Of a DNA stretch of 64,000 nucleotides, positions 1 to 7,777 are shown piece by piece. The notes under the pieces were generated by a model. It was given only the letters and a program-made list of their open reading frames with translations. It searched no databases and was not told the DNA's origin. Position 1 is the first letter of the stretch, and every line of letters starts with the position of its first letter. The DNA is from Flagellimonas amoyensis (GTDB taxonomy: Bacteria; Bacteroidota; Bacteroidia; Flavobacteriales; Flavobacteriaceae), in the NCBI RefSeq assembly GCF_003058265.1, contig NZ_QBUK01000013.1, positions 62,001 to 126,000 of the forward strand, given 5' to 3'. The translations under genes were made by a program, and so were the position numbers.

Positions 1-184
1 CAAAAAAGTGAAAAAGGGCATTGCCCTACTCCCGGACGGTTATCGGGAGATCATCAATCTGTATTTGATTGAAGGATATGATCATGTGGAAATTGGGGAA
101 ATATTGGGTATATCCACCAGCACATCCAAATCCCAATACCACAGGGCCAAGAAAAAATTATTGGAAATCATCAATGAATTGTAA
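1..184 (+). CDS. ECF-type RNA polymerase sigma factor, C-terminal fragment
   Basis: This is the last 60 residues of a protein that begins left of the window (frame starts at base 2). It holds the region-4 helix-turn-helix of an extracytoplasmic-function sigma factor: a short linker ending LPDGYREI, then HVEIGEILGIST as the first helices and a basic recognition helix ending YHRAKKKLL. Such proteins direct RNA polymerase to a small regulon. The stop codon overlaps the ATG of the next gene by one base (TAATG), so the two are translationally coupled, as is usual for a sigma/anti-sigma pair. Which ECF group it belongs to cannot be told without the missing region 2. Confidence 0.85.
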   Translation, partial: KKVKKGIALLPDGYREIINLYLIEGYDHVEIGEILGISTSTSKSQYHRAKKKLLEIINEL

Positions 185-723
185 TGGACAATTTTGAAAA
201 ACATATCAGGCAGAATGCGGATCAGTTTGACGAACACAGGGCGGACAGGGCCAAAATGTGGGCCAAGATCGCAGCTGACCTGAAACAGGAAGAGCCAAAA
301 GTGGTTCCCCTCTGGAGAAGGCCCATGGTCCAAATAGCGGCTTCCGTGTTGCTCTTGGTGGGCCTTACCTCATTTATCTGGCTGAAGGGATTGGGCCAAG
401 GAGCGGACCACACCCAATATGCTTCCAAAGAATTGATGGAAATAGACATGTATTACAAGGACCTGGTCTCCTATCAAGTCCAGTTGGTGAAGAACAATCC
501 CAGACTCACCGAGGATGACAAGGCCGAATTCCTGTCCTTCATGGATGAACTGGACGCTGAATATGATGTCCTGAAGAAAGAAATGCAAAAGAACCTTGAC
601 AACGAGCGTGTGTTGGAAGCCATTGTGGGCAATTACAAAAAGCGCATTGAGCTCATTGAGAATTTATTACGGCAGTTGAACGATTCTAAAAAAGTGGATG
701 ATGATTATGGGTACACATTATAA
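184..723 (+). CDS. single-span membrane protein, probable anti-sigma factor
   Basis: A 179-residue protein with about 47 polar N-terminal residues, one membrane span at roughly residues 48-67 (MVQIAASVLLLVGLTSFIWL), and a charged, probably helical C-terminal domain rich in Lys, Asp and Glu. No signal peptide is seen, so the N-terminus should be cytoplasmic and the rest periplasmic, the usual anti-sigma topology. It follows the ECF sigma gene with a one-base overlap. The role of sequestering that sigma factor is inferred from position and topology; I see no recognisable zinc-binding anti-sigma motif. The end overlaps the next gene by 26 bases. Confidence 0.65.
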   Translation: MDNFEKHIRQNADQFDEHRADRAKMWAKIAADLKQEEPKVVPLWRRPMVQIAASVLLLVGLTSFIWLKGLGQGADHTQYASKELMEIDMYYKDLVSYQVQLVKNNPRLTEDDKAEFLSFMDELDAEYDVLKKEMQKNLDNERVLEAIVGNYKKRIELIENLLRQLNDSKKVDDDYGYTL

Positions 724-1792
724 AAAAGCACTGTGGATGGTGCTGATGCTGTTCTCGGTGTATGTGGGAAAAGCTCAGGAGAAGGTATATAAGACCATAG
801 AGAAGAGTTTTCCGTTGACGGGTGCCGGTGAGTTGCACTTGGAGAACAAATATGGGAATGTGACCTTGAAGGGATGGGACCAGAACAAGGTCGCCGTAAC
901 AGTTTCCATCACGGTCAACCATCGCAAAAAGGAAAATGCACAAGAGCTGTTGCAGCGCATCAGTCCCGAGATGAAGGCGAACAACGGTTATGTTTCCATT
1001 GTTTCCGAAATATCCAATAAGAATACGGGCTGGTTCGCCGACTTTTTCAACCGGAACAATCCCATCGATTTTGACCGCAGCCATGTGCAGATCGATTATG
1101 AAGTGTATCTCCCCGCAAAAGCCGGGTTAAAGATCACCAATCGCTTCGGGGATGTGATATTGGAAAATTGCAACGGCCCTTTGACCGCTTTGATAGAGCA
1201 TGGAGACCTGTGGATCGGGGAAAACCTGAATAAGGCAAACATTGTCCTGAAGTACGGGAAAATTAGGGCCAAAGACCTGAACTATGCCGATCTGGACCTA
1301 AAGAACGGTGAACTTGACATGGAAAATTCCAAAAGTCTGCGCTTACGCAGTGATGGAACCGAAATCAATATCCACGCGGTGAGTTCATTGGAAATCTATT
1401 CCAACAAAGACAATATTACGGTGAGTGAGGCAGGTACCTTGTACGGGAGTATGGAATTCACCACGTTCAAGTTGGACCGATTGGCGCAGGAAGTGGACCT
1501 GAAGTTGAAGATTGTGGATTTTCGCCTATTTGGGATCACCAACCCATCCGCAGAAATCACCATAGAACAGGAATCGGCAGATATTACGCTGTCCGTTGCC
1601 AATTTTTCGCATCGTTTTACGGCTACCTTGGAGGAAGGGATGGTACGCTTGCCCAAATCCTTTGAGAATGTCGACTCCGAAATGCTGGACAAGGGACGCA
1701 GGCTCCGAAAGATCGAGGCAACTTATGGATCGGACAAAAAAGGAAGCATTTCCATTCAAGGCCAAAAGGGAATTGTAACATTGAACGATTAA
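698..1792 (+). CDS. secreted DUF4097-like putative adhesin
   Basis: A 364-residue exported protein. It has an N-terminal signal peptide ending near VGKAQ (about residue 26) and then a repetitive beta-rich body with motifs such as ELHLENKYGNVTLKGW and LKITNRFGDVILENC, typical of DUF4097-type beta-helix proteins. It overlaps the anti-sigma-like gene, so it is probably part of the same sigma-factor operon. An alternative start is the ATG at 707. The family is often found beside ECF sigma/anti-sigma pairs in Bacteroidota, but its biochemical role is unknown; an envelope or surface role is inference. Confidence 0.65.
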   Translation: MMIMGTHYKKALWMVLMLFSVYVGKAQEKVYKTIEKSFPLTGAGELHLENKYGNVTLKGWDQNKVAVTVSITVNHRKKENAQELLQRISPEMKANNGYVSIVSEISNKNTGWFADFFNRNNPIDFDRSHVQIDYEVYLPAKAGLKITNRFGDVILENCNGPLTALIEHGDLWIGENLNKANIVLKYGKIRAKDLNYADLDLKNGELDMENSKSLRLRSDGTEINIHAVSSLEIYSNKDNITVSEAGTLYGSMEFTTFKLDRLAQEVDLKLKIVDFRLFGITNPSAEITIEQESADITLSVANFSHRFTATLEEGMVRLPKSFENVDSEMLDKGRRLRKIEATYGSDKKGSISIQGQKGIVTLND

Positions 1793-1860
1793 AAAATACC
1801 AATTGGGTGCAACCTTTTGGCAATTGTATTGTCTTTTAAAAAAAATCAATCAAAAATTGC

Positions 1861-2532
1861 ATGCACATGATCAATCAAAAAACGGCATTGCCCCTACTTT
1901 TTCTACTTTGGGGCCTTTTGGGCTTTGCCCAAGACAATGATGGGGAATACATCACTTTCAACGATCGCAAGAACGTGGTACATGGGGTCTATTTGGGCCT
2001 GTCTACCTATTTTGGGGAAATTGAGGGCGAGGATACCTACATCGGGGGACTCAAAGTGGCCTATGTGGCCAACCGTCAGTTCGAGGTCGGTTTTATGGCC
2101 AACATTCTGTATTCCGAGCAGGATATTTTCAACCCACGAACAGTCAACAACGATGATATTGTTGCCGTATATGGAGGGTTGCATTTGGAACCCATTCTTT
2201 TTGGAAAGTCAAGAGTGAGTCTGTCGTTTCCATTGCTGATTGGCGGTGGCGGGATGGGCTATGTGGACCATGACGCTGTACGAAGGGATGAAAATGTGGA
2301 CCTTGACGATGATGATATCGACGCCATATTTGTACTGGAACCCGGCATGAATGTTCTGTTCAATGTGTCCCGATATGTCCAATTGGAAGCGGGGGTGCGG
2401 TACAGAATGACCAGTAAGATTGACCTCGCACAAAGTCCGATAGAACGCCTCAATGGTTTTTCGGGAGGAATCGGTGTAAAACTGGGAGTCTTCAACATGG
2501 GCCGTAACCGTTATCGAAAACAATTGGACTGA
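1861..2532 (+). CDS. outer-membrane beta-barrel-like hypothetical protein
   Basis: A 223-residue protein with a signal peptide (cleavage near GFAQ, about residue 24) followed by alternating amphipathic segments (VHGVYLGLSTYFGEIEG, LKVAYVANRQFEVGFMANILY, LEAGVRYRM, FSGGIGVKLGVF) as seen in small outer-membrane barrels. It follows the DUF4097-like gene by 68 bases on the same strand and may share its transcript. I do not recognise a characterised homologue; the barrel assignment rests on strand periodicity. The start at 1861 could move to the ATG at 1867 (MINQK). Confidence 0.6.
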   Translation: MHMINQKTALPLLFLLWGLLGFAQDNDGEYITFNDRKNVVHGVYLGLSTYFGEIEGEDTYIGGLKVAYVANRQFEVGFMANILYSEQDIFNPRTVNNDDIVAVYGGLHLEPILFGKSRVSLSFPLLIGGGGMGYVDHDAVRRDENVDLDDDDIDAIFVLEPGMNVLFNVSRYVQLEAGVRYRMTSKIDLAQSPIERLNGFSGGIGVKLGVFNMGRNRYRKQLD

Positions 2533-2716
2533 TGGGAAATTTCAATCGCTTCCACCATCCGATCAACACCTTACGGGTCTTTTCAAAAAACGAACAAGTA
2601 TTCACACAAAATGGAAAAAAAGGCTGGTCGGCCATTCCATTTCAATGGGTCTCCGTCCCATCCATCAATCGGTAGATTTTCAAATAGTCATCACATCAAT
2701 CAAAAAACAATCAAAA
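2533..2716. other. intergenic spacer with no recognisable element
   Basis: 184 bases between two same-strand genes. I see no hairpin with a T-tract and no small coding frame with a convincing start. A promoter for the head-GIN lipoprotein probably lies here but no clear TAnnTTTG box is visible. Confidence 0.4.
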
Positions 2717-3439
2717 ATGAAAACACGAATCAGTGCCACACTGCTCATTGCGCTATTGACCCTTTTTTCTTCCTGTGACCACGATACCATCCACGCCCAT
2801 GGCGAGGTGACCTCTGTATACCATGACATTGAGGGTTATAGTAGGTTGCGGGTTTCCGATGCATTCCAAGTGTATGTCAATTTTTCCGAAGTTGAAGAAG
2901 AAATCCGTATTGCGGCCAATGACAATCTTCATGAAAAAATTGTGGTCGAAAAAGACGGGGACGAGCTGGTCATCCGTTTGAAAAGCCATACTTCCATACA
3001 AGGTAAGGCCGTTAGGAATGCTTACATCACCACCTCGGATCTTTCTGCATTTCGTTTGGGCGGGGCGTCCAGACTGACCTTGGAAAATGTGTGGGATGTT
3101 CAGGACGGTACCATTGAGGTTTCCGGGGCTTCAGATTTCAGTGGGGAAGTGATTGCCGAGCGATTGGAGGTGGACCTTGATGGTGCTTCTTCCATTGATG
3201 TGTCCGGGAGCGTTTCGTTTTTGGATGCGGAGCTTTCAGGGAGTAGCGACCTATTGGATTTTGGGTTGGACATTTCCAATTTGGACATTGACCTTTCGGG
3301 TGCCAGTACCGCATTTCTCTCCGTGGACGAAACCCTTAGTGTGAAGGCCTCAGGCGCCAGCACCTTAAATTACAAAGGTGATGCCACGATATTGAAAAGT
3401 GAGCTGTCCGGGGCTTCCCATCTCACCAAAAAAGATTGA
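2717..3439 (+). CDS. head GIN domain (DUF2807) lipoprotein
   Basis: A 240-residue protein starting MKTRISATLL. A type II signal peptide ends in the lipobox LFSSC, so it should be a lipoprotein. The mature part is a DUF2807 putative auto-transporter adhesin domain with recurring Gly-Ala-Ser turns (GGASRL, SGASDF, DGASS, SGSSD, SGAST, SGASH) marking the rungs of a beta-helix. An in-frame upstream ATG at 2645 exists, but the signal peptide fixes 2717. It ends 13 bases from the convergent end of hisIE. Function unknown; an envelope location is well supported, an adhesive role is not. Confidence 0.8.
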   Translation: MKTRISATLLIALLTLFSSCDHDTIHAHGEVTSVYHDIEGYSRLRVSDAFQVYVNFSEVEEEIRIAANDNLHEKIVVEKDGDELVIRLKSHTSIQGKAVRNAYITTSDLSAFRLGGASRLTLENVWDVQDGTIEVSGASDFSGEVIAERLEVDLDGASSIDVSGSVSFLDAELSGSSDLLDFGLDISNLDIDLSGASTAFLSVDETLSVKASGASTLNYKGDATILKSELSGASHLTKKD

Positions 3440-3452
3440 ATCATTGGCGTGG

Positions 3453-4049
3453 TCAGTGTCGCTCCTCCAGGATATTGACCACGTCACTAAGCTTAAAGTT
3501 CTTGGCCTTCAACAATATAAGGTAGTGGAACAATAGGTCGGCACTTTCATTCAGGAAAAGGTCGTCGTCGTTGTCCTTGGCCTCAATAACGGTCTCTACG
3601 GCTTCCTCCCCTACTTTTTGGGCTATTTTATTGATGCCTTTTCGGAACAAGGATGCCACGTAGCTATCTGGATTGTCGGGATCATTTTTTCGGGATTCGA
3701 TGATGTTTTCCAAAGTGGACAAAAAGCCATAAGCTTGTGCATTATCTTCCGCCCAACACGTATCCGTTCCTTTGTGACAGGTGGGCCCGACTGGGTTTAC
3801 GCTGACCAAAAGGGTATCATTATCGCAATCGACCTTTAGGTCGACCAGGTTCAAGAAATGGCCACTTTCCTCGCCTTTGGTCCAAAGCCGTTGCTTGGAA
3901 CGACTGAAAAAAGTCACTTTTCCCGTTTTTTGGGTAGTATCGAATGCTTCTTGGTCCATATATCCCAGCATGAGCACATTTTTGGTCTTCGCATCTTGGA
4001 TGATGGCCGGTACAAGGCCTTCTGGGTTTTTGTCGAAATCTATTTTCAT
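3453..4049 (-). CDS. hisIE: bifunctional phosphoribosyl-AMP cyclohydrolase / phosphoribosyl-ATP pyrophosphatase
   Basis: Carries out steps 2 and 3 of histidine synthesis: the C-terminal HisE half cleaves pyrophosphate from PR-ATP and the N-terminal HisI half opens the ring of PR-AMP. The protein has 198 residues. HisI occupies about 1-105, with the metal-site segment DCDNDT and the Cys pair in CHKGTDTCW; HisE covers about 110-198, with EEAVETVIEAK. It is the last gene of the his operon, about 100 bases after hisF. A repeat-like sequence lies in that gap. Confidence 0.95.
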   Translation of the reverse strand: MKIDFDKNPEGLVPAIIQDAKTKNVLMLGYMDQEAFDTTQKTGKVTFFSRSKQRLWTKGEESGHFLNLVDLKVDCDNDTLLVSVNPVGPTCHKGTDTCWAEDNAQAYGFLSTLENIIESRKNDPDNPDSYVASLFRKGINKIAQKVGEEAVETVIEAKDNDDDLFLNESADLLFHYLILLKAKNFKLSDVVNILEERH

Positions 4050-4063
4050 ACGCTATTGTTTTT

Positions 4064-4143
4064 GAATGCCACATCTCGACAGCTCCTTCGACTTACTTCG
4101 ACTACGCTCAGTAACCAACGTTCAGGATGACAGCTCGATGTGA
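4064..4143. repeat. REP-like imperfect palindrome between hisF and hisIE
   Basis: The hisF-hisIE gap carries a sequence of the dispersed type common in Flavobacteria: it begins near CACATCTCGACAGCT and ends near AGCTCGATGTG, so CACATC...GATGTG can pair, with internal pieces such as TTCGACTACGCTCAG. The segment GTTCAGGATGACAG near 4120-4133 resembles the TTCAGGGTGACG arm of the hairpins around the GIY-YIG gene. It lies inside the operon and would be transcribed. Copy number in the genome cannot be judged from one window. Confidence 0.5.
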
Positions 4144-4150
4144 CCATCAA

Positions 4151-4906
4151 CTATGTTCTTACAGGAATCCCTTCCTTCTTCAATTCATTCTTTAAATCTT
4201 GTATTTCAATCTCCTTGAAATGGAAGACACTGGCTGCCAAGGCGGCATCCGCTTTTCCTTCTACAAAGGTATCGGTAAAATGGGAAATGGTCCCTGCACC
4301 TCCCGATGCAATGATGGGAATGTTCACCAATTCCGATAATTTCGCCAAGGTTTCATTGGCAAACCCATTTTTGGTACCATCATGGTCCATCGAAGTAAAC
4401 AGAATTTCGCCTGCTCCTCGTTCTTCCACTTCTTTGGCCCAATCAAATAGATTGATTTCGGTTGGAACTTTTCCTCCAACCAAGTGTACTTTCCAATCGC
4501 CTTCAACCTGTTTGGCATCGATGGCGACCACAATGCATTGCGAACCAAATTTCGCCACCAACTCGTTGATGAGTTCTGGTCTTTTTACCGCTGAAGAGTT
4601 GATGGAAACTTTGTCGGCACCGTTCTTGAGCAAAATATCCACATCTTCCACGGAAGAAATACCCCCGCCCACCGTAAATGGTATGTTGATGGTCTCTGCC
4701 ACGTGATAGACCAGTTCGGCCAAGGTCTTACGCTTTTCCTCTGTAGCGGAAATATCTAAAAACACCAACTCATCCGCACCCTCCTTGGCATAAATGGAAG
4801 CCAATTCCACGGGATCACCTGCATCCCGAAGGTCCACAAAATTGACACCCTTAACGGTGCGTCCGTTCTTGATATCCAAACAGGGAATGATTCGTTTTGT
4901 AAGCAT
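4151..4906 (-). CDS. hisF: imidazole glycerol phosphate synthase, cyclase subunit
   Basis: HisF converts PRFAR plus ammonia delivered by HisH into imidazole glycerol phosphate and AICAR. At 251 residues it is a normal-length (beta/alpha)8 barrel. It begins [15 protein letters not shown], with the catalytic Asp in CLDIKNG, phosphate-binding turns VGGGISS and ASGGAGT, and the second acidic position in VVAIDAKQ. It is separated from the upstream hisA by DinB and GIY-YIG genes and by hairpin repeats, an unusual interruption since HisF and HisA often sit together. Confidence 0.97.
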   Translation of the reverse strand: MLTKRIIPCLDIKNGRTVKGVNFVDLRDAGDPVELASIYAKEGADELVFLDISATEEKRKTLAELVYHVAETINIPFTVGGGISSVEDVDILLKNGADKVSINSSAVKRPELINELVAKFGSQCIVVAIDAKQVEGDWKVHLVGGKVPTEINLFDWAKEVEERGAGEILFTSMDHDGTKNGFANETLAKLSELVNIPIIASGGAGTISHFTDTFVEGKADAALAASVFHFKEIEIQDLKNELKKEGIPVRT

Positions 4907-4913
4907 AATTTAT

Positions 4914-4991
4914 CGTCACCCTAGCATAAAATAAGGGTCTTGTTTGATTTTAATTTATGTTATGTGATGCCGAAACAAGTTCGGCATGACG
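4914..4991. repeat. paired-hairpin element without a gene (copies D and A)
   Basis: Left part 4914-4940 begins CGTCACCCT and ends AGGGTCT, a degenerate hairpin. Right part 4966-4991 is GATGCCGAA-ACAAG-TTCGGCATGACG, whose arms ATGCCGAA (4967-4974) and TTCGGCAT (4980-4987) pair perfectly around a 5-base loop. The 78-bp unit therefore starts with CGTCA and ends with TGACG, the same ends as the neighbouring unit at 5023-5366 that carries a nuclease gene. It looks like a short, gene-less version of that unit. It lies in the transcribed gap upstream of hisF. Confidence 0.6.
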
Positions 4992-5022
4992 TTTTCTTCG
5001 AAAACTATCTTTGAATGTCAAT

Positions 5023-5366
5023 CGTCACCCTGAACTTGTTTCAGGGTCTCACTTTAGTAATCCAATATTTTTAATGTTGGATTTTGTTCTTTAATCAAAT
5101 TAATTTTCCAATCGTGGTGCCAGTTCTTCAATTGTTTTTCCCTTGCAATTGCTTGATCAATATCCGAGAAAACTTCAAAATACACCAAATCTGTCAGATT
5201 GTACTTTTTAGTAAACTTTGAACCACTTCCTTCTTGGTGTTCCACTACCCTTTTGGTTAAATTAGATGTCACCCCAATATAAAATGTTGTTCTGTACGTA
5301 TTGGTCATGATGTAAACAAAACTTTGCTCCATTCCTATGCGATGCCGAAACAGGTTCGGCATGACG
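5023..5366. mobile_element. candidate GIY-YIG unit bounded by inverted hairpin repeats
   Basis: A 344-bp stretch begins with hairpin C (5023-5051, arms CCCTGAA/TTCAGGG, loop CTTGT) and ends with hairpin B (5341-5366, arms ATGCCGAA/TTCGGCAT, loop ACAGG). The outer bases are CGTCA and TGACG. Hairpin C starts two bases after the nuclease stop codon and hairpin B lies 8 bases before its likely ATG, so almost nothing but the gene is enclosed. Mobility is inferred from this layout and from the position inside a biosynthetic operon. No target duplication is evident. Confidence 0.45.
5054..5332 (-). CDS. GIY-YIG single-domain nuclease (YhbQ/UPF0213-like)
   Basis: A 92-residue protein that is essentially one GIY-YIG domain: MEQSFVYIMTN supplies the first strand (YIM in the GIY place), FYIGVT the YIG motif with Arg in LTKRVVEH, and the later AIAREKQLKNW helix holds the metal-binding Glu. 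An upstream in-frame ATG at 5362 lies inside hairpin repeat B and would add ten residues encoded by the repeat; the MEQ start fits the family better. The family are small predicted DNA nucleases, mostly uncharacterised. It is an intruder in the his operon, bounded by hairpins on both sides. Confidence 0.8.
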   Translation of the reverse strand: MEQSFVYIMTNTYRTTFYIGVTSNLTKRVVEHQEGSGSKFTKKYNLTDLVYFEVFSDIDQAIAREKQLKNWHHDWKINLIKEQNPTLKILDY

Positions 5367-5888
5367 TTATTCGTTTTTCACATTAAGATCCACTCCATCA
5401 TAAAACCCCAAATCTTTGTTTTCCAATAATTTGGTCCAAAGCGCAATCTGCCCAGTGTGGTAGGACAGGTGTTCCGTAACATGGATGATGTTCCCCACCC
5501 CTGAAAAGTTGAATCCCTGCACAAATCTCTTGCGCAGTAGTTCATCTAAGGGCGCCTCATAAAATGCCCTTTTGGCCTCGTCAATGGTGTCGGACAGTTT
5601 TTGGATCAGTTCCGCTTTGGTATACCCTGATGTGGCTTCAAATTCCTCGTCGCGCTTGCGATTGTCTTCTTCATTTTTGATGGAAGCGATTCCATATTGT
5701 GTGATGTTGCCACACAAATGCAGCATCAAATTCCCAATGCTGTTGCTGGACTCGTTTGGTTTCTGCCAAATTTTGTCCTCGGGCAATTTATCCAAGCAGA
5801 TTTTGATCATGCGAAGGCTCTCGTTCATTCGATAGCCCACGTTCCAAGTCAGTTCATCTTGAAGTTCTTTTTCCTTATCCATTTTCAA
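5367..5888 (-). CDS. DinB superfamily protein
   Basis: A 173-residue four-helix-bundle protein of the DinB/YfiT type. Possible metal-binding histidines are in LMLHLCGN and in [13 protein letters not shown] near the C-terminus. Members include thiol-dependent transferases and many of unknown function. The start overlaps the end of hisA by 14 bases (start could be 5882, MDKEK), so it is co-translated with the his operon although it has no known role in histidine synthesis. Its stop is at the edge of hairpin repeat B. Confidence 0.8.
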   Translation of the reverse strand: MKMDKEKELQDELTWNVGYRMNESLRMIKICLDKLPEDKIWQKPNESSNSIGNLMLHLCGNITQYGIASIKNEEDNRKRDEEFEATSGYTKAELIQKLSDTIDEAKRAFYEAPLDELLRKRFVQGFNFSGVGNIIHVTEHLSYHTGQIALWTKLLENKDLGFYDGVDLNVKNE

Positions 5889-6606
5889 GAATAAATTGTT
5901 CCAATTGCTTTAAACTGATTCTATTTTCATAAATGGCCTTGCCAATAATGGTCCCCTCGCACCCAATTTCGGCCAGTTCGGGAAGTTCGTCAAAGGCTGA
6001 AATGCCCCCGCTGGCGATCAATTTCAAACCTGTTGCCGATTGGGACAGGATTTTTTGGTACAAATCGAAAGAAGGCCCTTGCAACATCCCATCTTTGCTG
6101 ATGTCCGTACAAATTACATACTGAATGCCTTCCTGCTGATAATGCAGGATAAACGGAACCAATTCCTGCTCGGATTCTTCCAGCCAGCCCGAAACTGCCA
6201 CTTTTTCGTTGTTCGCATCGGCCCCCAGAATGATTTTTTCGGGACCATAGGTCTGCAACCAACCCAAAAAGGTGTCCTTGTCCTTCACGGCGATGCTACC
6301 ACCCGTAATTTGGGAAGCTCCACTTTCAAAGGCAATTTTTAAGTCTTCGTCCGATTTTAGACCTCCTCCAAAATCAATTTTTAGGCTAGTTTGGGAGGCA
6401 ATGCGCTCCAATATCTTATGGTTGACGATGTGTTTGGATTTTGCACCATCCAGATCTACCAAATGAAGGTGTTGGATACCGTGCGATTCAAACTGTTTGG
6501 CAACTTCCAACGGGTTTTCATTATAGATTTTTTTGGTCCCATAATCCCCCTTGGAAAGGCGCACGCATTTCCCCTCGATAATGTCTATGGCCGGAATCAA
6601 CCTCAT
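5875..6606 (-). CDS. hisA: ProFAR isomerase (phosphoribosylformimino-5-aminoimidazole carboxamide ribotide isomerase)
   Basis: Catalyses the Amadori rearrangement of ProFAR to PRFAR, the fourth step of histidine synthesis. The protein has 243 residues and starts [17 protein letters not shown], with the catalytic Asp in AIDIIEG; the second catalytic Asp is in ILGADANNE; phosphate-binding loops are DFGGGLKS and IASGGISA. Only three bases separate it from the upstream GNAT gene, and its end overlaps the DinB gene. Confidence 0.96.
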   Translation of the reverse strand: MRLIPAIDIIEGKCVRLSKGDYGTKKIYNENPLEVAKQFESHGIQHLHLVDLDGAKSKHIVNHKILERIASQTSLKIDFGGGLKSDEDLKIAFESGASQITGGSIAVKDKDTFLGWLQTYGPEKIILGADANNEKVAVSGWLEESEQELVPFILHYQQEGIQYVICTDISKDGMLQGPSFDLYQKILSQSATGLKLIASGGISAFDELPELAEIGCEGTIIGKAIYENRISLKQLEQFILENG

Positions 6607-6609
6607 ACC

Positions 6610-7026
6610 TTAATCATATTTTGCGCGGTCGATGGCCAACCACATTTCTGAATTACCTACTCTTTCAAAACCGAATGCCTCATATAAGGTGTGGGCATCC
6701 TTCGTTTTTAGCGCAACCGTTTTTACAGTTTGTACATCGGGTCTGTCCATGATGTGCTTGATCAGCATTTTACCCAATCCCCGACCTTTGTAGGGGTCAA
6801 ATATCACCACGTCCATGATGTACGCGAATACCACGGAATCGGTCAACAATCGGGCAAAACCTATCTGTTCGTCATCAGAATTGAAAAGTCCAAAGCAAAT
6901 GCTGTTATCAATGGTTCGCTTGGTTTCTTCCGGACTTCTGTATCCGCCCCAATAGGTGGCCTTGATTTCTTTATGGACTTTTTCGATGTCCAACCTATCC
7001 TTATTCTCAGAAATGTAGAATTCCAT
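6610..7026 (-). CDS. GNAT family N-acetyltransferase
   Basis: A 138-residue acetyltransferase of the GNAT fold. The acetyl-CoA pyrophosphate loop is visible as DPYKGRGLGKMLIKHIM (about residues 79-95), preceded by strand AYIMDVVIF. It starts directly after the stop of hisH (no gap) and ends three bases before hisA, so it is translated as part of the his operon. The substrate is unknown; nothing in the sequence links it to a histidine intermediate. Confidence 0.85.
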   Translation of the reverse strand: MEFYISENKDRLDIEKVHKEIKATYWGGYRSPEETKRTIDNSICFGLFNSDDEQIGFARLLTDSVVFAYIMDVVIFDPYKGRGLGKMLIKHIMDRPDVQTVKTVALKTKDAHTLYEAFGFERVGNSEMWLAIDRAKYD

Positions 7027-7611
7027 CTAAATAAACGTTAGAAAATTGTTTAAAATGGTACTGCCTATGTCACTACTCTTTTCGGGGTGAAACTGTACCC
7101 CATAAAAATTGTCTTTTTGAAGGGCGGCGCTATATTCCAATCCGTATTCAGCACTGGCAATGGTTTCCTTGTCCAATGGGGCGTAAAAACTATGTACCAG
7201 ATAGATGTAGGATTTTTCAGGAATCCCCTTGAACAAATCGGTTTTCAGATTGGTGATTTGGTTCCAACCGATCTGTGGTACCTTTACGTTATTCGAGAAT
7301 TTCTTCACATCAAGGTCAAAAATGCCAAGCCCCTCTGTGTTTCCTTCCTCGGAGGAACGGCACATGAGCTGCATGCCCAAACAAATGCCCAAAACGGGTT
7401 GTTTTAATGTCGGGATGATGGTATCCAATCCACTGGATCTTAATTTTGCCATGGCCGAACTGGCCTCTCCCACTCCCGGAAAGATTACCTTGTCCGCTTC
7501 TTGGATTTCCTCGGCATCATGGGACAACACCGCATCATACCCCAACCGCTTCATGGCAAAGATGATGCTTTGGATGTTTCCTGCGCCGTAATCGATGATG
7601 ACTATCTTCAT
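7027..7611 (-). CDS. hisH: imidazole glycerol phosphate synthase, glutamine amidotransferase subunit
   Basis: HisH hydrolyses glutamine and channels ammonia to HisF. It has 194 residues starting MKIVIIDYGAGN (an earlier in-frame ATG at 7620 adds only MYF). The class I amidotransferase triad is present: Cys in LGICLGMQL, His and Glu in GVQFHPEKS. It follows hisB across a 166-base gap that contains repeat-like sequence, the largest break in the operon, and is directly followed by the GNAT gene. Confidence 0.96.
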   Translation of the reverse strand: MKIVIIDYGAGNIQSIIFAMKRLGYDAVLSHDAEEIQEADKVIFPGVGEASSAMAKLRSSGLDTIIPTLKQPVLGICLGMQLMCRSSEEGNTEGLGIFDLDVKKFSNNVKVPQIGWNQITNLKTDLFKGIPEKSYIYLVHSFYAPLDKETIASAEYGLEYSAALQKDNFYGVQFHPEKSSDIGSTILNNFLTFI

Positions 7612-7777
7612 AAAGTACAAAGTTTGATGTACGAAGTACGAACTTGTTTACCTATACTATTACTTACCATTGGTTCTTGCTGTTTTTATAGAAGAAAATT
7701 TACGCTAAATGCTCTGCTCCTATCTTTTAAATCTTTTTTCATCGACCTTCGTACTTCGAGTTTGGTACTTCCAACTT
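7612..7777. repeat. MITE-like imperfect inverted repeat in the hisB-hisH gap
   Basis: The left end near 7614-7643 contains GTACGAAGTACGAAC and the right end near 7745-7768 contains ACCTTCGTACTTCGAG and GGTAC. Read as reverse complement the right end gives AAGTACCAAACTC followed by GAAGTACGAAGG, which resembles the left end AAGTACAAAGTTTGATGTACGAAGTACG. The 166 bases between hisB and hisH have no coding potential that I can see. A small non-autonomous repeat is the likely explanation; it would be transcribed with the operon. Confidence 0.4.
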
